59,657 nt of DNA from JARKQH01 sp964631605 (GTDB lineage Bacteria > Verrucomicrobiota > Verrucomicrobiia > Limisphaerales > UBA8199): the NCBI GenBank assembly GCA_964631605.1, contig CAZVYG010000022.1, positions 1 through 59,657 of the forward strand, in the 5' to 3' direction. Position 1 is the stretch's first letter, and each line of letters starts with the position of its first letter. Below the pieces are notes generated by a model. The model had not been told where the DNA came from. It saw only the letters and a list, made by a program, of their open reading frames with translations, and did not search any database. A program made the translations under genes and the position numbers. This document shows, in pieces, positions 45,242-52,536 of the stretch.

Positions 45242-46027
45242 GTGGCTGTTCGATTGACGATTTTGGGGAGCGGGTCCGGGGGCAACTGCGCGTACGTGGA
45301 GACGGCTGAATGCCGTCTGCTGGTGGACGCAGGGTTCAGCCTGCGCCAGATTCGGCAGCGGCTGGCCGGGATTGGCCGGAGCCCGGAGAATCTGACGGGC
45401 GTGCTGGTGACGCATGAACACGCGGATCATGTGCAGGCGCTGGGCCTGCTGACCGAGAAGCTGCGGTTGCCGGTCTATTGCAACCGGCTCACGCGGGAGG
45501 CCATCGAGCAGCAAATGCGGATTCAACTGGATTGCCGGCTGTTTGCCACCGGTTCGGCATTCGAGGTGGGGGATGTTGTGGTGGAAACCTTCAGTCTGCC
45601 GCACGACGCGCAGGACCCCGTGGGGTTTCTGCTGCGCACGCCGGGGGGGAACATCGGTTTTCTGACCGACCTGGGCCACGCGACGCACCTGGTGCTGGAG
45701 CGAGTTCGGCCGGCGCACGTGCTGGTCCTGGAATCCAATCACGACATCAAGCTGCTGCAGGATTGCCCGCGGCGGCCGTGGAGCCTCAAGCAACGGATTC
45801 TGGGTCGTCACGGCCACCTTTCAAACGAGGCTGCGGCTGACGCGGCCGAGCAGGTGATGTCGGGCGATTTGCGGCATCTGTACCTCGGCCACCTGAGCCG
45901 CGAGTGCAACCGTCCGGAGCTGGCGCGCCAGGTGATGGGCGAGCGGCTTGAGCGACTGGGCGCCTCGCATGTTTCGCTGACGGTTACCTCGCAGTCGGTC
46001 CCCTCCCCCACCCTGGAGCTGGGCTGA
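45242..46027 (+). CDS. Metallo-beta-lactamase fold hydrolase (YycJ/WalJ-like)
   Basis: 261 residues, GTG start, cytoplasmic. N-terminal GSGSGGNCAYVE, a variant of the GSGSSGNC pattern of YycJ-type proteins, then the metal-binding THEHADH (residues 57-63) and later His residues (SLPHDAQDPVG; FLTDLGHATH; ESNHD). YycJ/WalJ-like proteins act as exonucleases linked to repair or cell-wall signalling in firmicutes; the role here is inferred only from fold. It starts the plus-strand cluster divergent from rex. Confidence 0.88.
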   Translation: MAVRLTILGSGSGGNCAYVETAECRLLVDAGFSLRQIRQRLAGIGRSPENLTGVLVTHEHADHVQALGLLTEKLRLPVYCNRLTREAIEQQMRIQLDCRLFATGSAFEVGDVVVETFSLPHDAQDPVGFLLRTPGGNIGFLTDLGHATHLVLERVRPAHVLVLESNHDIKLLQDCPRRPWSLKQRILGRHGHLSNEAAADAAEQVMSGDLRHLYLGHLSRECNRPELARQVMGERLERLGASHVSLTVTSQSVPSPTLELG

Positions 46028-46056
46028 CGCCCGCTGCCCGGAAGACCCGCCCCAGC

Positions 46057-46872
46057 ATGATCGAAGCGCGGTCCATTCAGTCGCTGGATTTGCCGGAGCT
46101 GCAGCCTTACCGGACCATGCGGCGGCAGGTGGAGCACCGGAGGCAAGGCATCTTTGTGGCCGAGGGAGAGAAGGTGGTGAGGAGATTGCTGGCCAGTCAT
46201 TTCCCCGTGATCTCCGTGTTGCTGCCGGAGAAATGGTATCGCGAGCTTGAGCCGGTCCTCAAGGCCCGCCCCGAGGTCATCCAGGTGTTCATCGCCGAGA
46301 AATCGCTGTTGGAGACATTGACCGGCTTTTCGATGTATCAAGGGCTCCTGGCCCTGGCCCGGATTCCGCCCGGCCCTTCGCTCGACCAGATTCTGGAGCA
46401 AACGCCGCCGCCCCTGCTGCTGGCCGCGGTCGAGGCGCTGTCCAGCGCGGAGAACCTGGGGGCGGTGGTGCGCAACTGCGCCGGGCTGGGCGTTCATGCG
46501 CTGGTGGTGGGGGAAACCTGCACCAGCCCCTACCTGCGGCGCGCGGTGCGGAGCTCGATGGGCGCGATTTTCGAGCTGCCGGTGATCGAAACCGCCAGCC
46601 TGCTGGAAACGTTGAAGCATCTTCGGCGGCGCGGCGTCCGGAGCGTCGCCGCCCATCCGCACACACAGGGCCGGACCCTTTCTCAGGCGGATTTGCGCGG
46701 GTCCTGCTGCATTGTCCTGGGCAGCGAAGGCAACGGCCTTTCACCCGCCGTGCTCGCGGCTTGCGACGACGCCGCGGCCATCCCGATGCCGCCGACGGTG
46801 GACTCGCTGAACGTCGGCAGCGCGGCCGCCATCTTTTTTTATGAAGCCAAACGACAACGAAACCAAACCTGA
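46057..46872 (+). CDS. RNA 2'-O-methyltransferase of the TrmH/SpoU (SPOUT) family
   Basis: 271 residues. N-terminal RNA-binding part (RRQGIFVAEGEKVVRRLL), then SPOUT motifs: motif 1 ENLGAVVRNCAGLGVHALVV (about 128-147), motif 2 CIVLGSEGNGLSP, motif 3 IPMPPTVDSLNVGSAAAIF, forming the trefoil-knot AdoMet site. Likely methylates rRNA or tRNA; the target is not evident. Its end overlaps the next gene by 32 nt. Confidence 0.93.
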   Translation: MIEARSIQSLDLPELQPYRTMRRQVEHRRQGIFVAEGEKVVRRLLASHFPVISVLLPEKWYRELEPVLKARPEVIQVFIAEKSLLETLTGFSMYQGLLALARIPPGPSLDQILEQTPPPLLLAAVEALSSAENLGAVVRNCAGLGVHALVVGETCTSPYLRRAVRSSMGAIFELPVIETASLLETLKHLRRRGVRSVAAHPHTQGRTLSQADLRGSCCIVLGSEGNGLSPAVLAACDDAAAIPMPPTVDSLNVGSAAAIFFYEAKRQRNQT

Positions 46873-47839
46873 GTCCCTCCGCGACCCGAGCGTCGCGGTC
46901 AAGGCATCGTCCAACCTCCGGGCGGGAATTCCCCGGCGGGCCCTTTTCCAAAAGCTGATGGCCGGGCTGTTCGTCTGGCNNNNNNNNNNCGTCTGGCTTT
47001 TGCTTGGGGCAAACGGTCCGGTCAGGGCGGCCGAACCGGGCGGGTTCCCGCCCAAGACGCTGTGTGTGATGACCTACAACCTGCGGTTTGCCAGCCGGAC
47101 GCCGCCCAATGCGTGGCCCGAGCGGCGGCCGTTGATGCGCGAGTGCATCCGGCAGGTGAACCCGGACGTGATCGGCACGCAGGAGGGGGTTTATTGGCAG
47201 CTCCAGGAGCTGAGCAGCGACTTGCCGGAATACGAGTGGATCGGCCTGGGCCGGGACGGCGGCAGCCGGGGCGAGTTCATGGCGATATTCTATCGCAAAT
47301 CGCGCCTCGAGCCGCTGGCGTTCGACCATTTCTGGCTGTCCGACACGCCCGAGGTGATCGGGTCATCCACCTGGGGCAATTCCAACCGGCGGATGGTGAC
47401 GTGGGTCCGATTCCGCGATTTGCGGACGCAAAAGGAATTCTATCTGTGGAACACGCATTTTGATCATCTCATTCAGGCCGCGCGCGAAAAGAGCGCCGAG
47501 CTCGTCCGCGAACGAGTGGCGGCGCTGAACACCGACCGGCCGGTGCTCCTGCTCGGGGACTTCAACGCCGTGGCCGGTCAAAACCAGGCGTACGACCGGC
47601 TCGTCGGGGACGGCTTTTTCCGCGACACGTGGACGCAGGCCAAAGTCCGCGGGAACGAGGAGTTCAACTCCTTCAACGGTTTCAAAGCGCTGGCCAAGGA
47701 AGGCAAGCGGATTGATTGGATTCTGGCCCGCGGCCCGGTGGCGACCCATCGGACCGAAATCGTCACCTTCTCGAAGAATGGTCAGTTTCCCAGCGACCAT
47801 TGCCCGGTGGTCGCCTGGCTCGAGCTCGAGCCGGATTAG
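46841..47839 (+). CDS. Secreted endonuclease/exonuclease/phosphatase-family hydrolase, contains an assembly gap
   Basis: About 326-332 residues. Signal region near residues 30-60 includes a 10-N gap flanked by an 8-bp repeat (see findings). Catalytic pattern of the DNase I-like fold: CVMTYNLRFAS, IGTQEG (Glu), NTHFDH, LLGDFNAVAG, and IDWILARG then SDHCPVVA. Such exported Verrucomicrobia proteins are usually phosphodiesterases of unknown substrate. Its last 161 bp plus 8 bp downstream are repeated after the IS66 element. Confidence 0.9.
   Translation: MKPNDNETKPESLRDPSVAVKASSNLRAGIPRRALFQKLMAGLFVWXXXXVWLLLGANGPVRAAEPGGFPPKTLCVMTYNLRFASRTPPNAWPERRPLMRECIRQVNPDVIGTQEGVYWQLQELSSDLPEYEWIGLGRDGGSRGEFMAIFYRKSRLEPLAFDHFWLSDTPEVIGSSTWGNSNRRMVTWVRFRDLRTQKEFYLWNTHFDHLIQAAREKSAELVRERVAALNTDRPVLLLGDFNAVAGQNQAYDRLVGDGFFRDTWTQAKVRGNEEFNSFNGFKALAKEGKRIDWILARGPVATHRTEIVTFSKNGQFPSDHCPVVAWLELEPD
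46980..46989. other. Assembly gap (10 N) in the signal peptide of the EEP-family gene
   Basis: Ten Ns flanked on both sides by CGTCTGGC. Collapsing to one copy gives an in-frame hydrophobic signal, KLMAGLFVWLLLGANG, so the gap is probably a scaffolding artefact with no missing sequence. Confidence 0.98.
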
Positions 47840-47847
47840 AGTCTGAC
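47679..47847 (+). repeat. 169-bp direct repeat, left copy
   Basis: Covers the last 53 codons, stop and 8 bp after the EEP-family gene. It ends exactly where the IS66 left inverted repeat begins. Identical by eye to 51364-51532. Confidence 0.95.
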
Positions 47848-47869
47848 GTGTTGCTTCGGCAAAGATGCG
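47848..47869 (+). repeat. Left terminal inverted repeat of the IS66 element
   Basis: GTGTTGCTTCGGCAA then AGATGCG; 19 of 22 bases match the reverse complement of the right end. Confidence 0.9.
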
Positions 47870-47909
47870 TAACCGTCGGGGAGCCTGCTGCTAATCTTGG
47901 CGGCAGACT

Positions 47910-48329
47910 ATGACGGCTACGGCAACGATTCTTCAACGCACCGCTCCACGCGAAGTTCTCAAACTGGCCCGGGACCTCGAGCGCTGGCGAGGCAGCGCCC
48001 AGCGCGGGCCGCGCATCCCGGAAGCGTTGTGGGCGAAGGCCGGCCGTTTGGCTCGCACCTACGGTGTGAGCCGTATCGCTGTGGCTCTGGGGCTGAGCTA
48101 CGCCGATCTGCGGCGTCGCGCCCGCGGCGAGCCTGGGAGCAGGACAGGACCACCCGCCCGGCCCACCTTCATCCAACTGGCGGGGCCTACGGTCAGTCCT
48201 GGGTTGAGCACGCCTGGGGCGGTGGAAGTCGTTCATGGCTCGGGGGCTCGCTTCATCCTGCGCCTGCCCGAGGCCAGGCCGGAGGATCTGTTGGGGCTGC
48301 TGCGGGCCTTCCTGGACCACCGCCCATGA
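47910..48329 (+). CDS. IS66 accessory protein TnpA-like
   Basis: 139 residues. A helix-turn-helix-like stretch is visible near 41-72 (WAKAGRLARTYGVSRIAVALGLSYADLRRRA), as in IS66 TnpA proteins that probably bind the ends. The C-terminal part has no known motif. It is the first gene after the left end and overlaps tnpB by 4 nt (ATGA). Confidence 0.8.
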   Translation: MTATATILQRTAPREVLKLARDLERWRGSAQRGPRIPEALWAKAGRLARTYGVSRIAVALGLSYADLRRRARGEPGSRTGPPARPTFIQLAGPTVSPGLSTPGAVEVVHGSGARFILRLPEARPEDLLGLLRAFLDHRP

Positions 48330-48694
48330 TCCAGATCACTCCTCAGATGCGGATCCTGGTGGCGGTGGAGCCGGTGGATTTCCGCAAGGGCATTGACGGC
48401 CTGGCCGCGCTCTGCCGCCAAGCGCTGGCCAGCGACCCACTGGGCGGCGCCTTGTTTGTCTTCTGCTCGCGTCGCGGTCACGCCATCAAGTGTCTGACTT
48501 ACGACGGCCAAGGGTTTTGGATCTGCCAGAAGCGGCTCTCGCGCGGCCGGTTCACGGCCTGGCCCAAGGCCGGTGCGGGCGCTTCGCTACGCCTGGATCC
48601 GCATCAGTTGCACCTGCTGTTGTGGAACGGCGATCCGGCGCGGGCTCAGGCCGCGCCGCTGTGGCGGCGGGTGCCGGTCCTGGGGGAGGCCTGA
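48326..48694 (+). CDS. tnpB: IS66 accessory protein TnpB (Orf2)
   Basis: 122 residues; ATG overlaps the tnpA stop. Family signature: VEPVDFRKGIDGLAALC near the N-terminus, FVFCSRRGHAIKCLTYDGQGFWICQKRL in the middle, then W/P-rich end. TnpB is required for IS66 transposition in known elements, though its mechanism is unclear. Confidence 0.93.
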   Translation: MIQITPQMRILVAVEPVDFRKGIDGLAALCRQALASDPLGGALFVFCSRRGHAIKCLTYDGQGFWICQKRLSRGRFTAWPKAGAGASLRLDPHQLHLLLWNGDPARAQAAPLWRRVPVLGEA

Positions 48695-48712
48695 AGCACC
48701 CGCAACTTTTTT
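48669..48712 (+). terminator. Possible intrinsic terminator between tnpB and the DUF4338 gene
   Basis: GGGTGC (48669-48674) pairs with GCACCC (48696-48701), with an inner CCT/AGG stem; five bases later a T6 run (48707-48712). The tnpB stop lies within it. Could separate the two gene pairs of the element; weak because of the loop and spacing. Confidence 0.4.
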
Positions 48713-48738
48713 CACGAAAAGGCTAGCGTTCCACAAGT

Positions 48739-48756
48739 CGCCCGTTAAACTGGGCG
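48739..48756 (+). promoter_or_regulatory. Small hairpin over the DUF4338 start region
   Basis: CGCCC, 8-nt loop, GGGCG, ending two nt before the DUF4338 start codon. May mask the ribosome-binding site; speculative. Confidence 0.35.
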
Positions 48757-48758
48757 GC

Positions 48759-49643
48759 ATGTCGGATGTCTTGCTGCGTTTTCGCGGTCGGAACCTGCGC
48801 CTGGGGGAGGTCGCCGAGTTGCGGGAGTTGATCGCGCAAAATCCGGGCCTGAGCCGGCGCCAGCTCTCGCGCCAAGTGTGCCAGGCGTGGAACTGGATTC
48901 AGCCCAACGGCCAACCCTGCGATATGGTGTGCCGCAGTCTGCTGCTGGCCTTGCATCGGGCCGGCCATCTGGAACTGCCGACGCCGCGGTGCGCGCCGCC
49001 CAATAACGCGATCGCCCATCGCCGGGCGGCACCGGTCGCGCCTTGCGACACCACGCCCCTGGTGGAGACGCTGGCGGGGTTGGGGCCCTTGGACATCCGT
49101 CTGGTGCGCCGGACCCAAGGCGAGGGACTCTTCGCCCACCTGCTCAGCCAGTATCATTATCTGGGTTACCGCCGACCGGTCGGCGAGCATCTCAAATACC
49201 TGGTGTGGGCCCAGCAGCGGCCCATTGCTTGCCTGGGCTGGAGCTCGGCTCCCCGACAACTCAACCTGCGCGACCAATGGGTCGGCGCTCCCAAAGAAGC
49301 TTACCGCCATCGTTTGTCTTGGATCGCTTACAACACCCGCTACCTGATCGCCCCTTGGGTCAGCGTCCCGCACTTGGCCAGTCATCTGTTGAGCCGGGTC
49401 GCCCGCCGGCTCAGCGACGACTGGCAGGGGCTTTACCACCATCCCATTGTCCTGTTGGAAAGTTTCGTGGACACCGACCGTTTTCGCGGCACCTGCTACC
49501 GGGCGGCCAACTGGGTCTGTGTGGGGCGCTCGGTGGGCCGGGGCACCAAGTCGAGGTGCCGACAGCCCTCCGTCTCGATCAAGGAGCTGTGGGTTTATCC
49601 GCTGGACCGGAACTTCCGCCAGAAGCTTTTGCGCGCACCATGA
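48759..49643 (+). CDS. DUF4338 protein (DruA-like) carried by the IS66 element
   Basis: 294 residues starting at the ATG that gives MSDVLLRFRGRNL. The N-terminus (about 15-75) has a winged-helix-like part (LRELIAQNPGLSRRQLSRQVC). The core resembles DUF4338, the domain named in DruA of the Druantia anti-phage system: LFAHLLSQYHYLGYRRPVGEHLKYLVW, CLGWSSAP, LLSRVARRLSDDWQGLY and TCYRAANWVCVGRSVGRG. No other Druantia gene is present, so a defence role is not supported; it is more likely an element-encoded factor. It overlaps the transposase by 4 nt, implying a stoichiometric partnership. Family call is mine from memory and should be checked. Confidence 0.8.
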   Translation: MSDVLLRFRGRNLRLGEVAELRELIAQNPGLSRRQLSRQVCQAWNWIQPNGQPCDMVCRSLLLALHRAGHLELPTPRCAPPNNAIAHRRAAPVAPCDTTPLVETLAGLGPLDIRLVRRTQGEGLFAHLLSQYHYLGYRRPVGEHLKYLVWAQQRPIACLGWSSAPRQLNLRDQWVGAPKEAYRHRLSWIAYNTRYLIAPWVSVPHLASHLLSRVARRLSDDWQGLYHHPIVLLESFVDTDRFRGTCYRAANWVCVGRSVGRGTKSRCRQPSVSIKELWVYPLDRNFRQKLLRAP

Positions 49644-51232
49644 CGGCGGCCCTGCCGATGGAGTGGGTCACGATGAGCCAGGCCGACCGGACGGCGTTCC
49701 TGGATCGGGTCCGTCCGGGCGTCCGCCCCGAGGACTACCGGCTGATCGAGGGCCTCACTTACGCACTGCCCCAGATCCTGGCGCTGATGGAGCAGGAGCC
49801 CATGACCATCGGCAAACTGCGGCACCTGGTCTTTGGCCCAAAAACCGAGAAGACCCGCCGGGTGTGTCCTGCGGCCGCGCCGCCCGCCCCAGGACCAGCG
49901 CAGCCCAAGTCCAGGCGCAAAGGCCACGGCCGCACCAAGGCCCGGGACTACACCGGCGCCCAGTGGGTGCAAGTGCCCCACCCCCAGTTGAAAGCCGGAG
50001 CCCAGTGTCCGGAGTGTTCCCAAGGCGCGGTGCGCGCGCAGCCGTCCCCGGCGATTGCCCTGCACATTGTCGGGGCGCCGCCGATCTCGGCCACCGGCTA
50101 CGCGATGGAACGATTGCGTTGCGACACCTGCGGCAAGGTCTTTACCGCGCCCACCCCCCCGGAAGCCGGCCAGGAAAAGTATGATGTCAGCGTGGGCGCC
50201 ACCGTCGCGCTGCTCCGTTACGGCAGCGGGATGCCGCACTACCGCTTGGCCCGGCTCCAGAAAAGTCTGGGAGTTCCCCTGCCCGAATCGACCCAATGGG
50301 AGACGATGCAGCCTCTGGCCCAGCAGGCCCAACCCATCCTGGAAGAACTGATCACCCAGGCCGCCCAGTCGCCCCTCATTCATCACGACGACACCACGAT
50401 GCGGATTTTGGACCGGCGACGACCGGGCAGCGCCACCGCCGCCCAGATGGATCCCCAACGCAAGGGCACCTTCACTTCCAATCTCCTGGCTTACGTGGAA
50501 GACCATCCGGTGGCGCTCTATTTCACCGGCTGGCAGCACGCCGGCGAAAACCTCACCGCCGTGCTGCGGCGACGTGCCGTCGAGTTGGACCCGCCGATCC
50601 AGATGTGCGACGCGCTCTCCCGCAACCTCAGCCCGGAGTTCAAGACCCTCCTGGCCCATTGCCTGAGCCACGGCCGACGGGAGTTTGTGAGCCTGGTCCA
50701 GGACTTTCCCGAACCCTGTCGCCACGTGCTCCAATCCCTGGCGGAAGTCTACCGCGTGGACGCTCAGGCCAAGGCCCTGGCGTTGCGTCCCGAACCACGA
50801 CTGGCCCATCACCAAACCCACAGCCAGCTCGTGATGGACAACCTCCACACCTGGATGCGGGAACAGATGGATAACCGATTGGTCGAGCCCAACTCCGGCT
50901 TGGGCCAAGCCATCGGCTATATGCTCCGCCACTGGGAACCGTTGACCCTCTTCCTGCGGCAGGTCGGCGCCCCGCTGGACAATAATGCGTGTGAGCGCGC
51001 CTTGAAGATGGCCATCCTGCACCGCAAGAACAGCCTCAGCTACAAGACCCTCAACGGCGCCCGCACCGGCGACCTCTTCATGAGCCTCATCCACACTTGC
51101 CGGCTCAACGGGGTCAATCCCTTCGCCTACCTGCTGGCCATCGCCAGACATCCCCAGGAGGTGAAGTTGATCCCCAAAGCCTGGTTGCCCTGGAACTACC
51201 CGCGCTCGCCCAGCATCTGCCCGCCGGCCTGA
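49640..51232 (+). CDS. tnpC: IS66-family transposase (TnpC)
   Basis: 530 residues from the ATG overlapping the DUF4338 stop. Zinc-finger-like cysteines (CPECSQG; CDTCGKVF), then the DDE catalytic pattern: HHDDTTMRIL (first Asp), MCDALSRN (second Asp), and NNACERALKMAILHRKNSL (Glu), followed by the IS66 C-terminal domain (FMSLIHTCRLNGVNPFAYL). Length is normal. No disruption is seen, so the element may be active. Confidence 0.93.
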   Translation: MTAALPMEWVTMSQADRTAFLDRVRPGVRPEDYRLIEGLTYALPQILALMEQEPMTIGKLRHLVFGPKTEKTRRVCPAAAPPAPGPAQPKSRRKGHGRTKARDYTGAQWVQVPHPQLKAGAQCPECSQGAVRAQPSPAIALHIVGAPPISATGYAMERLRCDTCGKVFTAPTPPEAGQEKYDVSVGATVALLRYGSGMPHYRLARLQKSLGVPLPESTQWETMQPLAQQAQPILEELITQAAQSPLIHHDDTTMRILDRRRPGSATAAQMDPQRKGTFTSNLLAYVEDHPVALYFTGWQHAGENLTAVLRRRAVELDPPIQMCDALSRNLSPEFKTLLAHCLSHGRREFVSLVQDFPEPCRHVLQSLAEVYRVDAQAKALALRPEPRLAHHQTHSQLVMDNLHTWMREQMDNRLVEPNSGLGQAIGYMLRHWEPLTLFLRQVGAPLDNNACERALKMAILHRKNSLSYKTLNGARTGDLFMSLIHTCRLNGVNPFAYLLAIARHPQEVKLIPKAWLPWNYPRSPSICPPA

Positions 51233-51341
51233 GAGCGGCCGGGCCGCTCCACTGCTGTCCAGGGGCTGACGCTTGCGGCTCGGCCCCTGCCAGCCCGCCG
51301 GAGGAACCTACGCCCCCGCCCGGATGCGAATTTTCGACGCC

Positions 51342-51363
51342 CGCACGCTTGCCGAAGCAACAC
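51342..51363 (-). repeat. Right terminal inverted repeat of the IS66 element
   Basis: Read on the minus strand: GTGTTGCTTCGGCAA then GCGTGCG. Followed on the plus strand at once by the second copy of the 169-bp repeat. Confidence 0.9.
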
Positions 51364-51524
51364 GTTTCAAAGCGCTGGCCAAGGAAGGCAAGCGGATTGA
51401 TTGGATTCTGGCCCGCGGCCCGGTGGCGACCCATCGGACCGAAATCGTCACCTTCTCGAAGAATGGTCAGTTTCCCAGCGACCATTGCCCGGTGGTCGCC
51501 TGGCTCGAGCTCGAGCCGGATTAG
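51364..51524 (+). pseudogene. Duplicated 3' fragment of the EEP-family gene
   Basis: Last 53 codons of the gene at 46841 (FKALAKEGKRIDWILARG ... SDHCPVVAW) with the same stop codon. It has no own start or ribosome-binding site and lacks most catalytic motifs, so it is presumed non-functional. Confidence 0.93.
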
Positions 51525-51532
51525 AGTCTGAC
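51364..51532 (+). repeat. 169-bp direct repeat, right copy
   Basis: Begins at the base after the right inverted repeat and matches 47679-47847 with no difference that I can see. Distance between copies is 3685 bp. Confidence 0.95.
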
Positions 51533-51569
51533 TTCGCAGTCCCCGCGAGAGCCGCCGCGAAGATTTGAT

Positions 51570-52046
51570 TTACTGGCTGCCCAGTCTCCGGGCGACTTCC
51601 TCGAGCAGCTTTTGATAGGTGCCGCGCGCCATCGGGCTGACTTTGACCTCGTCTTCGAGGCGGGAGCCGTGGTCGCGCACCATCCAGGCGCGGCACTCGA
51701 GCCGATGCGTGGCTTCTCCCGCGGGCAGGATGCTGGCCCGCACCCGCACCCACACCGGCGTTTCGTCCATCCAGCTTCCGTAGGCGAGATTGTTCATGGA
51801 GCTGCCCTCTTTTTCGAACACCAGGCGGGTGCGGCCGGGCACGACGACCCTGTAGCCCGCCTCGGTGAAAACGGCGATGGCGGCTTCGCTGATCTGGCCG
51901 GGGGTGTTTCCCTTGATCGTCACTGCCGCAAAGCCGCTCGAGCTGCCCTGTTCGGGCGAACTGCACCCTGCCAGAGCCCAAGCCAGGCAGCCCGCCAACA
52001 CCCAGCGCAGGACCCCGGTCGGTTTGTTCAGCGCGCACGTTTTCAT
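51570..52046 (-). CDS. Lipoprotein, unknown function
   Basis: 158 residues from the ATG at 52046 (MKTCALNKPTG); an upstream Met would add 13. Lipobox LAGCSS at about residues 25-30 indicates a lipid-anchored envelope protein. The mature part alternates strands and helices (AAVTIKGNTPGQISEAAIAVFTEAGYRVVV; TPVWVRVRASILPAGEATHRLECRA). I do not recognise the family. Confidence 0.75.
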   Translation of the reverse strand: MKTCALNKPTGVLRWVLAGCLAWALAGCSSPEQGSSSGFAAVTIKGNTPGQISEAAIAVFTEAGYRVVVPGRTRLVFEKEGSSMNNLAYGSWMDETPVWVRVRASILPAGEATHRLECRAWMVRDHGSRLEDEVKVSPMARGTYQKLLEEVARRLGSQ

Positions 52047-52194
52047 CTGGGGCGAAAGCCTTTCCGATTCTCCCGGGCTTGGCAACTGCCAAAAGCGTCA
52101 CAAAAGATTTGTCAGGGTGCGTCCTCCGCTCTACCTTGAGCCTGCAAACATGGCCTGCGGGGCAGGCCGCTCGAATCACCGTCCCCGGCTGCTC

Positions 52195-52536
52195 ATGCAC
52201 GAGTTGTCCATCATGGAAGGCGCCCTGGCGATGGCGTTGGACCAGGCCCAACAGGCCGGCGCCAGGCGTCTGCACGTCATCCGGTTGCGGATCGGCGCGC
52301 TGAGCGGGGTCGTGCCTGAGGCGCTGCAATTCGCTTTTGAAGCGCTTTCGTCCGGCACCATCGCGGAGGGGGGGCAGTTGGCCATCGAGCCGGTTCCCGC
52401 CCGATTCTGGTGCGAGGCCTGCCGGCGCGAGTTTCAGTCCGACGATTTGCTCTCGCCCTGTCCGACGTGCGGCGCGCCCAGCCGGGACTTGCGCGCCGGG
52501 CGGGAGCTGGAACTGGCCTCTCTGGAGATTGAGTAA
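52195..52536 (+). CDS. hypA: Nickel-insertion protein HypA
   Basis: 113 residues. The N-terminal MHELSIM with His2/Glu3 binds nickel. A C4 zinc site is visible: CEAC (about 73-76) and CPTC (about 89-92). HypA works with HypB to load Ni into [NiFe]-hydrogenase or urease precursors. Its stop overlaps the hypB start (TAATG). Neither a NiFe-hydrogenase nor hypCDEF is in the window. Confidence 0.95.
   Translation: MHELSIMEGALAMALDQAQQAGARRLHVIRLRIGALSGVVPEALQFAFEALSSGTIAEGGQLAIEPVPARFWCEACRREFQSDDLLSPCPTCGAPSRDLRAGRELELASLEIE

Larger units (their letters stand above)
47848..51363 (+). mobile_element. IS66-family insertion element with a DUF4338 passenger gene
   Basis: 3516-bp element bounded by inverted repeats (15 identical bases GTGTTGCTTCGGCAA at each end, then 4 of the next 7). 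It carries, in order and on one strand, tnpA-like, tnpB, a DUF4338 protein and the IS66 transposase. Short overlaps (4 nt at tnpA/tnpB and DUF4338/tnpC) show two coupled pairs. It lies 8 bp after the EEP-family gene stop. The outermost C/G pair could also be assigned to the repeat. It is flanked by a 169-bp duplication. Confidence 0.92.

Noticed and set aside
45040..45285. Longer Rex start at 45285
   Set aside because: Would translate through the promoter and palindrome; Lys/Pro-rich extension not part of Rex.
48759..49643. Druantia anti-phage defence system
   Set aside because: Only a DUF4338 gene is present, and it is embedded in an IS66 element; no DruB-E partners.
49595..51151. 518-residue minus-strand frame in the IS66 transposase
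   Set aside because: Antisense shadow; transposase DDE motifs lie on the plus strand.
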